From: Parabacteroides goldsteinii
GTDB lineage: Bacteria > Bacteroidota > Bacteroidia > Bacteroidales > Tannerellaceae
NCBI RefSeq assembly: GCF_015550595.1
Contig: NZ_JADNBB010000001.1
Coordinates: 506,149 to 570,148 of the forward strand
Reading direction: 5' to 3'
DNA: 64,000 nucleotides
The notes under the pieces were generated by a model. The model did not search any database, was not told the origin of the DNA, and was given only the letters and a program-made list of their open reading frames with translations. The position numbers and the translations under genes are program-made. Positions 37,107 to 46,156 of the stretch are shown here, in pieces. Each line of letters begins with the position of its first letter. Within the stretch, counting starts at the first letter, position 1.

Positions 37107-39116
37107 TTATTTCTTTTTATCGGGTGAATAGATCAGTCCGTCTACCGCCTTTTCACCGTCAGGAGTGACAAATACGAAGGTGAACATCCACTTGACAAGC
37201 CGTACTTCCGGTAAACTGAATTTACCGACCGGCAGTTTCATAAATACCTTGTTCCATCCCTTTTGCAGGTGAACTTTAGCCGGGTCACGGCCAACGCAGT
37301 TCTCATTTCCCAGAGGTATCTCGTTTGTTTTTTCCTTGTGGGTGGCTGTCCATACGGGCGGTAATATCTCCCGGTCGTTCAGCCATACGCGGCTTCCTTT
37401 ATAGTCCCATTTTCCCTGTGGCGGGGCGAGGTCCATTTCCGAGCGTCCATAATTCTGGAATTCGATCCAGGCACCGACCTCCTGATCTTTGGGTGAATAG
37501 ACCCAGGTCCAGGCATAAGCGGTATGATTTTCCTGTGGATCATTGTAGAAGCCTGGAATGGTGTTTCCCCATACGTGACGTAAATAGATACCGGCTCCGA
37601 AGGTTTCGCCTGTTCCGTAGGTTTTCCCGTTGTAGGTATAACTGTCTTTCAGCTCTGTTTCCGGTGGAAATACTTTGTTCAGGTCGCCGTTATTAGGGAA
37701 TGCGTCGGTGATGCGCCATTTTACGTTTGTCTGTTTTACGTATGAGAACGGATAGCCTTTGAAGTTATGCTCCTTATGCCATAGCATCCGTTTCTCGAAT
37801 TCAGCAAAGGATTTATATGCCTGACTGTCTTCCGACGGTAGGTTCGTTCCCTCTTTGTCGAAGTATTCATAACCTCCCCCACGCCATGAACGGTCGGCTA
37901 TTGCCAGCATGTTCGGATAAAGGAAATTTTCGTTGATGATCTTTTCTTCCGGTTCTACCCAGCGGTCGTTCCAGATAGCCATGATGACACCGGCCATATC
38001 GTCGCTTCCTTCGGTATGGTGATAGATGGTGCTATTATATAAAGCACGGATGTCGGCAAAGATATCGAAGTGGTTCAGGTAATGGAAACGGGAGTCGATG
38101 GCTGGTATTCCCGGTTGTGCTTTTCCCCGGTAACTCCACATTTGTTCCATATCGATCTCTCCCGGCTGATACTGCCATCCCGGGTTCCATGAGATTACTT
38201 TTTTGCCTTTTGACCGTATGAAGGCCACCATTTCAGGTACGAATTGAGGATTGGTGAACTTCACTTCATCCGTTCCGATATGCAGGTACGGCACATTGAA
38301 TGTTTCGCATACCTCTTCGACCAGGAGCTTCAGGATTTTCATCCCTTCCGGACTCTGCATGTCGTGGCGGAAGGTGCTGATGAAGGCGGCACTGTGTCCC
38401 GGCATATCGAACTCAGGGATCAGTAATACCTGATGCTGTTTACAGAATTCAACCAGTTCCCTGGCTTCTTCTTGTGTGTAATACTTACCCGGCATACGGG
38501 TCGTATTGATACTGTCGTTAAGCATCGGGAAGATTTTGCTTTCCAGTCGCCAAGACTGGTTTTCCGTGAGGTGCCAATGGAATACGTTGATCTTGTATTG
38601 TGCCAGTTTGGCTATTTCCCGCTTCAGTTCCTCCATCGAAGTATAGGTACGTCCCACATCCTGCATAAATCCGCGGATACGGAAAGCCGGCCAGTCTGTA
38701 ATTTTACATCCTGTGATATATGCTCTGTCACCTTTCTTTTCTGTCAGTTGGCGGAGGGTCTGAATGGCCCGGTAAACACCTTGTTCGGTGGTTGCTTCAA
38801 TCGTGATTCCTTGTGGTGAAACCTCTAATTTGTATGCTTCATTCTCATTTATTTTTGCTTCCGGCAGGCTTTCGACAAGCATTACCCGGAAAATCTTTTT
38901 ACTGGCAGGATTTACTTTTATATTGCTTTCCTGCAGCCAGTCGGTGACCATTTGCTCGGTATTACCTGCCAGTGAGAGAGAAATATCTTTACCGGAGAAC
39001 GTCTGCTTCGTCCAGTCCACCAGTTGTGGCCAGGGAAGTAAGTTCTGACTACCGGTAGCATACACCACCGGCAGCCATAAACATAGTATAAGTGTTATGA
39101 ACAGTTTTTGCTTCAT
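37107..39116 (-). CDS. Beta-N-acetylhexosaminidase, GH20
   Basis: Removes terminal beta-linked GlcNAc or GalNAc from glycans after desialylation. The 669-aa protein has a signal peptide (LCLWLPVVYATG), a GH20b N-terminal domain (about 25-140), the catalytic barrel with the Asp-Glu pair at about 281-282 in LHIGTDEVKF, and a C-terminal beta-rich extension of about 200 residues (VYSPKDQEVGAWIEFQNYG) that may bind carbohydrate. It is 6 bp downstream of the sialidase gene, consistent with sequential trimming of sialylated host glycans. Confidence 0.93.
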   Translation of the reverse strand: MKQKLFITLILCLWLPVVYATGSQNLLPWPQLVDWTKQTFSGKDISLSLAGNTEQMVTDWLQESNIKVNPASKKIFRVMLVESLPEAKINENEAYKLEVSPQGITIEATTEQGVYRAIQTLRQLTEKKGDRAYITGCKITDWPAFRIRGFMQDVGRTYTSMEELKREIAKLAQYKINVFHWHLTENQSWRLESKIFPMLNDSINTTRMPGKYYTQEEARELVEFCKQHQVLLIPEFDMPGHSAAFISTFRHDMQSPEGMKILKLLVEEVCETFNVPYLHIGTDEVKFTNPQFVPEMVAFIRSKGKKVISWNPGWQYQPGEIDMEQMWSYRGKAQPGIPAIDSRFHYLNHFDIFADIRALYNSTIYHHTEGSDDMAGVIMAIWNDRWVEPEEKIINENFLYPNMLAIADRSWRGGGYEYFDKEGTNLPSEDSQAYKSFAEFEKRMLWHKEHNFKGYPFSYVKQTNVKWRITDAFPNNGDLNKVFPPETELKDSYTYNGKTYGTGETFGAGIYLRHVWGNTIPGFYNDPQENHTAYAWTWVYSPKDQEVGAWIEFQNYGRSEMDLAPPQGKWDYKGSRVWLNDREILPPVWTATHKEKTNEIPLGNENCVGRDPAKVHLQKGWNKVFMKLPVGKFSLPEVRLVKWMFTFVFVTPDGEKAVDGLIYSPDKKK

Positions 39117-39122
39117 CCGGAT

Positions 39123-40745
39123 TTACTTAATAAGGTCAGTGATCTTGATCGCCTGGAAAGTCATGTGTGCAACACTCGACTCATAGAAGATTCCGACTGT
39201 TTCCTTATCAATCATCGACAGGCAGGAATAACCCCATCCTTCAGCTTCGTCCAGCAATACCTGATGCTCTGCCGGCCAGGTCAGGCCGCCGTCGAGACTG
39301 GCTTTGATTGTAATATGGTTACGTCCTTTTGTTGTGTTCGGGTTGGAGAACAATAATAGTTTCTTACCGGTGATATTGTCTTTAGCATCCACTTTGATGA
39401 GGCTGGCCATACATACCGGTTCCTGAAGTGCACTGCGACTGGATGGATGTTCCGTCCATGTTTTACCCAGGTCTTTGGTGATGGCTACTGCACGGCTACC
39501 GCCACGGTTGTCGCGCATGTTCAGCATTAATACCCCCGGTTCTACTTCTGCTACCTGTGCTTCGGTAGTATTGGTACGTGCCAGGTTGTGCAGATGCCAT
39601 GTTTTACCACGGTCTTTGCTGTACATCACGCCTGCGTTCGGAACGCGTGTTGCATCGATGAATTGGATAGGAAATACCAAGGTTCCGTCCTGCATCGTGA
39701 TACCACGTCCCGGACCCTGCAACAGGAAATACCAGGAAGGATCTTTTACCTGTGAGGTGATGTTGATCGGTTCACTCCATGTTTTACCGTCGTCTTCGCT
39801 TTTCACAAGTACTAACTGAGCCGTTTCATCGGGAGTCATACCCGGCATCGAGTTCCACCAGGCACGGCCGTTACCCATTCCGTGTGTCCAGGCAGCAACG
39901 ATCCAGACGGTATTTGTTTTTTCATCTACCAGGATGGAAGGGTCGCCTACTCCGTTCTGTGCATGCGGCAGACCGCCGGTTTCACCGAAGGTCATGGCTA
40001 CCCGCATCGGTTCCCAGGTTTGTCCTTTGTCGGTACTGCGACTCACACCTATATCGACCATTTCCTGCAGGTCGACGCTACTGTTATAGCGGATGTCGTA
40101 TACACCCAGCAGTGTACCGTTATTCGTTGTAACCATTCCCGGAATACGGAAAGCTGCAGAGCCGTCGTCACCGGCCTGGCGTACTCCTACGCCGACACGG
40201 CGGGGAGCATTTGCTTTTCCTTTCCATTCAATAAGGGCGGGTTTGTTATTGATGGTAGCTTCCGGCATAGTGAATGACACTCTCGACAAAAGGGATGTCT
40301 CCGGTTTCATTTCGATGCTGACCCAGTAATAGTTTTCCCCTTTTACCATCGGTTGTGCCGACTTCAGTGTGATGCTATTGGATGGTGTTGTAATTTCGTC
40401 CTGTTTAACTGAATAAGACAGATTTGCCGTACGGGTTTTACCCGGTGTAAAGCTATTGACATAAGCTACCGGACTGAAATGGGAACCTTCTCTGGCGGGA
40501 GCTTCCGTACCGCTGTAATATAATCGGATGGCTTTGATATCCGACAGGTTCGTTTCGTTTCCGAACTGTAAGGTGAGTTTATTTAATACATCCCCTTTCT
40601 GTGCGGGAATACGCATTTCCAACAGGACATTGTCCGTACGGTCGATCAGAATAGGAATCTGCTGTTCCCTTACGTACAAGCTGTCTGCTGCAAAGGCGGT
40701 TTGTGCGATGAATAGAAGACAGAGATAAAAGATGTTTTTTTTCAT
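39123..40745 (-). CDS. nanH: Exo-alpha-sialidase, GH33
   Basis: Releases terminal sialic acid from host glycoconjugates. The 540-aa secreted protein has a signal peptide (FYLCLLFIAQTAFAAD), an N-terminal beta-sandwich domain at about 25-165 typical of Bacteroides/Tannerella sialidases, and a six-bladed propeller. The propeller carries the RIP motif FRIPGMVT and five Asp-boxes of type SxDxGxTW (STDKGQTW, SEDDGKTW, SKDRGKTW, TKDLGKTW, SLDGGLTW). A 117-bp gap with an 11-bp tandem repeat separates it from nanT upstream. Assignment is firm; linkage preference is unknown. Confidence 0.95.
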   Translation of the reverse strand: MKKNIFYLCLLFIAQTAFAADSLYVREQQIPILIDRTDNVLLEMRIPAQKGDVLNKLTLQFGNETNLSDIKAIRLYYSGTEAPAREGSHFSPVAYVNSFTPGKTRTANLSYSVKQDEITTPSNSITLKSAQPMVKGENYYWVSIEMKPETSLLSRVSFTMPEATINNKPALIEWKGKANAPRRVGVGVRQAGDDGSAAFRIPGMVTTNNGTLLGVYDIRYNSSVDLQEMVDIGVSRSTDKGQTWEPMRVAMTFGETGGLPHAQNGVGDPSILVDEKTNTVWIVAAWTHGMGNGRAWWNSMPGMTPDETAQLVLVKSEDDGKTWSEPINITSQVKDPSWYFLLQGPGRGITMQDGTLVFPIQFIDATRVPNAGVMYSKDRGKTWHLHNLARTNTTEAQVAEVEPGVLMLNMRDNRGGSRAVAITKDLGKTWTEHPSSRSALQEPVCMASLIKVDAKDNITGKKLLLFSNPNTTKGRNHITIKASLDGGLTWPAEHQVLLDEAEGWGYSCLSMIDKETVGIFYESSVAHMTFQAIKITDLIK

Positions 40746-40787
40746 GATAAATGTTCTATATGTGTTGTTTGTTAAAATACTGAACCA

Positions 40788-40862
40788 AATCTATGCATAA
40801 TCTATGTAAAATCTAGGTATTCTATGCGAAATCTAGGTAAAATCTATGCATAATCTAGGTAA
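40788..40862. repeat. Seven tandem 11-bp repeats between nanT and nanH
   Basis: Seven units of consensus AATCTAtGtAA follow one another at 40788-40798, 40799-40809, 40810-40820, 40821-40829 (9 bp), 40830-40840, 40841-40851 and 40852-40862. The last touches the stop codon of nanT. The unit alternates between TATG and TAGG cores and ends in CAT, TAA or TAT. The period is close to one helical turn. It is transcribed within the operon, 43 bp before the sialidase start. Function unknown. Confidence 0.85.
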
Positions 40863-42107
40863 TTAATCTGTCATATTCGCCACCTTCGGTCGAAGGAAAC
40901 AAATCTGAATAATCAGGGCGATGGCAACAAGTCCTGCCAGCATCGCGAAATCGTGTCCGAGGTTACCCGCATCTGTCGACCTGCCTAAAATATCTGTGAT
41001 GGCTGCTCCTGCGAATACGCCTGTCATGTTCATGATACCGTAAGCCGTAGCACGGTAACGCGGTGAAATGAACTGGCAAAGGATCGGCATATTGTTTGCA
41101 TCGAAGATACCGAAACCGATACCGAAACAAAGACCTCCGCCGACTATCATCAGAAAGTTATGCCCGAAACCGAGTAATAATAGCGATGGAATGGTCAATG
41201 CCAACCCGATGGCTCCCGTGTAAACACGGCCTCGAACATTTGTCTGTATCCATTTGTCTGATAAGATACCGCCTGCAATTACTCCGATAAAAGAGGATAA
41301 GGCAATTGTAATGGTTGAAAGCGGTCCGGCTTCAGACATATCGATCGACAGGTTTTCGGAGAATAAGGTCGGTAGCCAGTTCTTTGTCGCCCATCCCGGT
41401 AAGCTCGGTGTTGCGAAATAGAGCAGGATAATCCAGAAGGAAATGTTTGTAAACAGCATTCCCATACCTTTGAGGGCTCCTTTAACCGGATTTTCTACCG
41501 CTGCACCTACTTCTTTTATCTTTTGAACGATATGGTCTTTTTTATCTTTCAGAAACAGGATCAGGATAACACTGTACGCTATTCCCACAATACCGAACCA
41601 ATGAAAGGTCGTCTCCCAGGTAAAGGCACTTGCCACCGTTGCACCGAAACCACCTAGAGCCTGTCCGGTATAAAGACCGGTCATGTGGATACCTACGGCC
41701 AGTGAACGGGTTTTTCCCTGGTGATAATCGGTAATAAGCGATAGTCCGGCAGGGATATATAAAGCCTCGCTTACCCCCATCAGGGCACGTAGGAAATAGA
41801 TCTGGTTGAAAGTGGTACAATAGCCCATCATCAACGTAACGAACGACCAGACGAACAAACTTCCGACGATCAGCCATTTGCGGTTTACCCTGTCGGCAAT
41901 CATACCTGCTACAGGACTCATGAATCCGTAAATCCAGAGGAATACGGCCATCAGGCGGCCGAAATTAGCCGCCGACTCCAGTTCGGTGATGTCGATCATC
42001 ATCGCATCTTTCATGGTTGAGAGCATTTGGCGGTCCATGTAGTTTAGTAAAGCTACGCCCCACAACAGACCGACAACTACCCAGGGATAGATTTTTTTGT
42101 TATTCAT
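40863..42107 (-). CDS. nanT: MFS transporter, predicted sialic acid permease
   Basis: An inner-membrane major facilitator of 414 aa with about 12 membrane helices, starting with PWVVVGLLWGVALLNYMDRQ, a typical first helix of the ACS/sugar-acid group. The loop 2 motif region GMIADRVNRKWLIVGS is present. Position between the epimerase and sialidase genes and similarity in layout to the Tannerella/Bacteroides nan loci support Neu5Ac import, with H+ symport as the usual mechanism in the family. Substrate is inferred from context. Confidence 0.88.
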   Translation of the reverse strand: MNNKKIYPWVVVGLLWGVALLNYMDRQMLSTMKDAMMIDITELESAANFGRLMAVFLWIYGFMSPVAGMIADRVNRKWLIVGSLFVWSFVTLMMGYCTTFNQIYFLRALMGVSEALYIPAGLSLITDYHQGKTRSLAVGIHMTGLYTGQALGGFGATVASAFTWETTFHWFGIVGIAYSVILILFLKDKKDHIVQKIKEVGAAVENPVKGALKGMGMLFTNISFWIILLYFATPSLPGWATKNWLPTLFSENLSIDMSEAGPLSTITIALSSFIGVIAGGILSDKWIQTNVRGRVYTGAIGLALTIPSLLLLGFGHNFLMIVGGGLCFGIGFGIFDANNMPILCQFISPRYRATAYGIMNMTGVFAGAAITDILGRSTDAGNLGHDFAMLAGLVAIALIIQICFLRPKVANMTD

Positions 42108-42158
42108 TTCGTTCTATATTTATAAGGTGAAAACAAAGTTTGGAAGGTAAGCCATCTG

Positions 42159-42197
42159 AAGTTCATTTGCCTGCTTTAGCTGACGGCAAATGAACTT
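42159..42197 (-). promoter_or_regulatory. Intra-operon RNA hairpin between nanE and nanT
   Basis: A perfect 13-bp stem AAGTTCATTTGCC / GGCAAATGAACTT with a 13-base loop lies in the 116-bp gap after nanE. In the direction of the operon no T-run follows, so it is more likely an RNA-processing or stability element or a partial attenuator than a full terminator. Confidence 0.6.
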
Positions 42198-42223
42198 TTG
42201 ACAGCATTTTCTTTCTGTTAATA

Positions 42224-43426
42224 TTATTTTGACAGAATTTCTTTGCAAAGCAGATTACATTTCAGAAGCATCCGGGGGATGTGGAACGGTCCTTTATACA
42301 TATTGCCCTTAGCACGCTGAGAGAGTGTTCCGTCATAGTGGAAATAGCCGTACCACTCACCGTATTCCCTGTCCGGGAAGCGGGCGTAAGTATATTCGTT
42401 GATCATTTTGTGCATTTCGAGATACTTGCTGTCACCGGTTGCTTCATACGCATATAATGTGGCGATAATGGCTTCGCACTGGGGCCACCAGAATTTCATA
42501 TCGTGCCAGTATTCCTGTTGAGGCAGGTTCTTGCAGTCTCTGAAATAGGTAATGCCGCCGTAGGTTTTATCCCATCCCCATTCCCAGGCCCAGTCGAGGA
42601 TAGTCAGCCCCATCTGTTTCAGTTCCGGATCCCAGTTCCTGTATTTGGCTTCTTCCAGAATAAACCAGGCAGTTTCGATGGAATGGCCAGGGTTGATTGT
42701 GCGTCCCGGGATCGAGTCGATGAATTCACCGTTCGGGCCAACGGTTTCCAGAATGGTTTTGAACTCCGGTTTCATAAAGTCGCGACGGAGTTCAGCGATG
42801 GACTCGTCTATCTGTTTCGTAAGGATTTCATCGTTGATCGCTTCGCGGATACGGGCTGCCGTATCGATCAGGATCATACAAATGGAATGTCCTTTGGCAA
42901 CAAAGCCTTCACGGAATTTGGGTTCCAGTAATCCCGGTGTGTTTTTATAATAAAGAACTTGCTTGAACAGTTCGACTGCTTTCTCTGCATAACTCTTATC
43001 ACCCGAAGCGATCGCGTATTGAGCCATGGCAATAGCAGCAAATGTTTCGGAGAATACATATCTTCTTTTACGTACCGGGACACCGGTTGCCGTTACTTCA
43101 TAAAACATACGTCCGTCTGTGTCAAAACAGTATTTCTCAATGAAGTCAATACCGTTTTTACAAGCCTGTAACCATTCTTCCCGTTTTTCTATGTTGTTGT
43201 AAGCGTACGCCAGTACAAAGGCGAATCGTCCCTGGAACCAAACCGATTTGTTTGAATCCATCAAGGAGCCGTCTCTGTCCAGACAGGTGAAATATCCGCC
43301 GTTTTCCTTATCGATGCCATATTTCAACCAGAAAGGTATGATATCGTTCACGAAATCGTTTTTGTAGACGTTGCCCCAGTAGCCGAGATAGTCGGCTGGC
43401 CGGGATATATTTGTCTTTGCGTCCAT
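42224..43426 (-). CDS. nanE: AGE-type N-acylglucosamine 2-epimerase
   Basis: Interconverts ManNAc and GlcNAc, the second catabolic step after NanA/NanL. The 400-aa (alpha/alpha)6-barrel protein shows family segments such as GGYFTCLDRDGSL, KSVWFQGRFAFVLAYAY, GRTINPGHSIETAWFILE and MKFWWPQCEAIIATLYAY, which include the conserved Arg, Glu and His residues of the active site. The AGE type acts on free sugars, so GlcNAc would need a kinase (RokA type) that is not in this window. It lies 6 bp after the lyase gene. Confidence 0.93.
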   Translation of the reverse strand: MDAKTNISRPADYLGYWGNVYKNDFVNDIIPFWLKYGIDKENGGYFTCLDRDGSLMDSNKSVWFQGRFAFVLAYAYNNIEKREEWLQACKNGIDFIEKYCFDTDGRMFYEVTATGVPVRKRRYVFSETFAAIAMAQYAIASGDKSYAEKAVELFKQVLYYKNTPGLLEPKFREGFVAKGHSICMILIDTAARIREAINDEILTKQIDESIAELRRDFMKPEFKTILETVGPNGEFIDSIPGRTINPGHSIETAWFILEEAKYRNWDPELKQMGLTILDWAWEWGWDKTYGGITYFRDCKNLPQQEYWHDMKFWWPQCEAIIATLYAYEATGDSKYLEMHKMINEYTYARFPDREYGEWYGYFHYDGTLSQRAKGNMYKGPFHIPRMLLKCNLLCKEILSK

Positions 43427-43432
43427 ATTATA

Positions 43433-44350
43433 TTAGAATTTGTTACATCTTTCGAAGAAGTTGATTGCTTCCAGTTCTGCTTTCATTGTAGCTTCTTCCG
43501 CATCTGTCATATTCTGGAACGGAGTACGGTTTTTACCAAGATCCAGACCGATCAGTTTCATGATGCGCTTACCCCCTACAATATTTCCACGGAAATGGCA
43601 GATCACGTTGATGACTTCCTGCGAGAAGTTTTGTTTTTCGCGGGCTGTTTCCAGATCTCCAGCTTCCCATGCTTCGATAATGCCTACCAATTCTTTTCCA
43701 TTGTAGTTGGTAGTTCCTCCGATACCGCCCTGGGCTCCACCCATAGCCAGACATGGCAGAATTGTTTCGTCCTGTCCGTGAAGCATGTCGAATTTACCGT
43801 CTTTATATAATCTGCACTGATTGTATTCGTACAAGCTTTCATACGTATATTTAATACCGGCGAAATTAGGAATACGTCCGTCTACCGCTTTCAGAAAGTC
43901 TACCATAGAAAGGAATGCGCCGTTGAATGCCGGGATATGATAATAATAGAAAGGCAGTTCCGGTGCACCGCAGGCAATTTCTTCGCAATACTTTACCAGT
44001 TCTTCCACGCGATTTACTTTAGGGAAAGGGGAAGCCATTGCACCGATACCCCACGCTCCGATCTTCTGAGCATGAGCAGCCAGGTTCCGGCTTGTCTTTA
44101 CACAGGTGCTTCCGACATGTACGATTACTTTGAATCCTTCCGGGGCAACTTCCACCCATCTTTCGGCCAGCTTCATGCGCTCTTCTTCATTTAACATGTA
44201 TCCTTCACCGGATGAACCGTTAATGAAAACGCCTTTTAACCCATTGTTGACTAGTAGTTTAGCGTATGCTTCGATGGGTTCGTAGTTCACTTCTCCATTT
44301 TCATAAAACGGAGTAAAAGGGGCATCGATCAGACCTTTAATTCTTTCCAT
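43433..44350 (-). CDS. nanA: N-acetylneuraminate lyase
   Basis: Cleaves Neu5Ac to ManNAc and pyruvate in the cytoplasm. The 305-aa DHDPS-family barrel has Schiff-base Lys167 in FAGIKYTYES, Tyr137 in YYYHIPAFNG, and the carboxylate-binding GSSGEGYML motif at about 45-53. These positions agree with those of the E. coli enzyme. A promoter box lies 50 bp upstream, and a hairpin separates it from the susCD-type genes, so it may be transcribed both with and apart from them. Often called nanL in Bacteroides. Confidence 0.95.
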   Translation of the reverse strand: MERIKGLIDAPFTPFYENGEVNYEPIEAYAKLLVNNGLKGVFINGSSGEGYMLNEEERMKLAERWVEVAPEGFKVIVHVGSTCVKTSRNLAAHAQKIGAWGIGAMASPFPKVNRVEELVKYCEEIACGAPELPFYYYHIPAFNGAFLSMVDFLKAVDGRIPNFAGIKYTYESLYEYNQCRLYKDGKFDMLHGQDETILPCLAMGGAQGGIGGTTNYNGKELVGIIEAWEAGDLETAREKQNFSQEVINVICHFRGNIVGGKRIMKLIGLDLGKNRTPFQNMTDAEEATMKAELEAINFFERCNKF

Positions 44351-44399
44351 GGTGTATAGTATTTATTGTTTATGTATATGCTTCCGTTTAGAAACTTGA

Positions 44400-44407
44400 C
44401 AAAAATA
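44400..44407 (-). promoter_or_regulatory. Possible internal promoter of nanA-nanE
   Basis: TATTTTTG on the minus strand matches TAnnTTTG, 49 bp upstream of the nanA ATG. No TTTG is present at the -33 spacing, so it may be weak. Confidence 0.3.
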
Positions 44408-44527
44408 AATAAAATATTTTATTAACGGGGTTATTATTTGAGAAATATTTTCCTAATAAATTGAATTCTCTCTTAGAGTTACTAGATGTGTTATAATATA
44501 TTAGGGATTGTGTAGGCGGGGAAATAT

Positions 44528-44580
44528 GAATTCCAAAGAAGGAAAGTGAATGTGTATAGAGTAATCCTTCTTTGGAATTC
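44528..44580 (-). terminator. Perfect 16-bp stem-loop after the nan susD gene
   Basis: GAATTCCAAAGAAGGA (44528-44543) pairs perfectly with 44565-44580 around a 21-base loop, 16 bp after the susD-like stop codon. No T-run follows in the operon direction. This fits a partial terminator or 3' stabiliser that would make susCD mRNA more abundant than the downstream catabolic genes. Confidence 0.6.
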
Positions 44581-44596
44581 AAAATTGTTTGGAAAT

Positions 44597-46132
44597 TTAT
44601 TTAGCTCCTGCCACTTTGTAACCCGGAGTCTGGTTCAAGGCCGGGTTGTTGGTCAGTGTTGTTTTATCTATCGGCCACAGCAGCTTGTCGGTATTTCCGT
44701 TTTCGGCTAATGTATATTTAAATACATATTCATTACCGAAACGGCGCAAATCATACCAGCGTTTACCTTCCATGATAAATTCTTTGAAACGTTCTTCTAA
44801 AATGGCTTCGTTTATGTCTTTATCAATGTCCTGATTCGGATAACCGATTGTTTTGTTATCGTAGTTCTCGCCATAAGCCCGTTGACGTATCTTATTTATT
44901 TCTTCCGCCGGATTTTCTCCCAGCATAGCTTTTGCCTCTGCCAGCATAAGCAGGAGGTCTGCATAACGGTATATAGGATAATCGTCGCACAAAGAGCGGC
45001 TGTCACCTGCATCCTGAACTCCCTGATATTTATAATTAAAGACACCTACAAGATCAAGCGTACCATCTTCCAGCTTATTGTAAGCACCTTTCAGTGTCGC
45101 CAATTTGCGGCTGTCCTTGTCATCATACCGGTATATATTCTCTTTTTTAATACCCAAACGGATCAGACCTAATCTGTTTTCTTTTGTCAGGTCGAACTTT
45201 TCTCCGGTAGCAGCATCATAGTAGGTAGATAAGTAGTTTCTCTGGGGAAGAAAGCTTCCGCCAAACGAGCCATTCCATAAATCATGTTCTTTGAGTTGGT
45301 TACGGAAAGCAAAGATGATTTCTTGATTTCCTTTTTCGGTGTAGGCAAAAACGTCACTGAATTTATCCATTAAACTCAACGATGATACATTATTTTGTAT
45401 ATCTGTCAGGGCATTTTTGGCAATGGTTGCGTCTTCGTTTCCGCCTCCCATTTGTTTACCGGACCAAAGATACACTTCACCTTTCAGCATTAATGTCGCA
45501 GCTTTTGACCACATGCTTTTTTGTCCTTTGATGGTATAATCGGAACCAAAAGCATTTACAGAAGCTTCTATATCAGATTTTATTTGTTTCATTACATCTG
45601 TTGCAGGAGAAGCCTCTTTTGCCATATTGGAAACATCTACTGTAAATGTCGGTTCAGTTGTGATGACTGCGTCTCCCCATGAACGTAAAATGTGGAAATA
45701 GTAGAAAGCCCGTATGCCATAAGCTTGCCCGAGGTAATAGTTTTTCTGTTCTTCAGTCAATATTTCAGTTTCATCAGTACGGAGGATCATCAGATTTAAC
45801 TGATTGATGTTCTCGTAGAATTTTCCGTAATTGGAAATACCCGGATTTTCTTCGTTTAAGGTATTATAAGGGAAGCGTTCCATACCCTGTGATGCTTCAC
45901 CTCCGAATGGTAAATCACCGAAAACATCGCTTCGTGCCTCTCCTAAAAGGAAGAAATTATAGGCATGATCTCTGAAACGAGTGTGTAATCCTGTCATGAA
46001 AGCGTCGAACTGGTCTGCCGATTTCCAGTAATTCGCATCTGAGATGGAACTGATCGGCTTCATATCCAGTGATGTACATCCTCCTATAAAGAGAGATGAA
46101 ATTATGGCTATTGATAAAAATATTTTTTTCAT
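44597..46132 (-). CDS. nanU: SusD-like sialic acid-binding lipoprotein (NanU)
   Basis: Outer-membrane surface lipoprotein predicted to bind Neu5Ac and hand it to NanO. The 511-aa product has a lipobox LFIGGC with the lipid Cys near residue 19 and typical SusD segments (YYLGQAYGIRAFYYFHILRSWGD; PIYRYADLLLMLAEAKAML; WYDLRRFGNEYVF). It follows the susC-like gene by 24 bp. Binding of sialic acid is inferred from the surrounding lyase, epimerase and sialidase genes and from known Bacteroides/Tannerella NanU proteins. Confidence 0.9.
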   Translation of the reverse strand: MKKIFLSIAIISSLFIGGCTSLDMKPISSISDANYWKSADQFDAFMTGLHTRFRDHAYNFFLLGEARSDVFGDLPFGGEASQGMERFPYNTLNEENPGISNYGKFYENINQLNLMILRTDETEILTEEQKNYYLGQAYGIRAFYYFHILRSWGDAVITTEPTFTVDVSNMAKEASPATDVMKQIKSDIEASVNAFGSDYTIKGQKSMWSKAATLMLKGEVYLWSGKQMGGGNEDATIAKNALTDIQNNVSSLSLMDKFSDVFAYTEKGNQEIIFAFRNQLKEHDLWNGSFGGSFLPQRNYLSTYYDAATGEKFDLTKENRLGLIRLGIKKENIYRYDDKDSRKLATLKGAYNKLEDGTLDLVGVFNYKYQGVQDAGDSRSLCDDYPIYRYADLLLMLAEAKAMLGENPAEEINKIRQRAYGENYDNKTIGYPNQDIDKDINEAILEERFKEFIMEGKRWYDLRRFGNEYVFKYTLAENGNTDKLLWPIDKTTLTNNPALNQTPGYKVAGAK

Positions 46133-46156
46133 ATTGCTTTAAATTTGAAATGATTA

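Noticed and set aside
40788..40862. CRISPR-like array
   Set aside because: Units are 11 bp and contiguous without spacers, and there are no cas genes; it is a simple tandem repeat.
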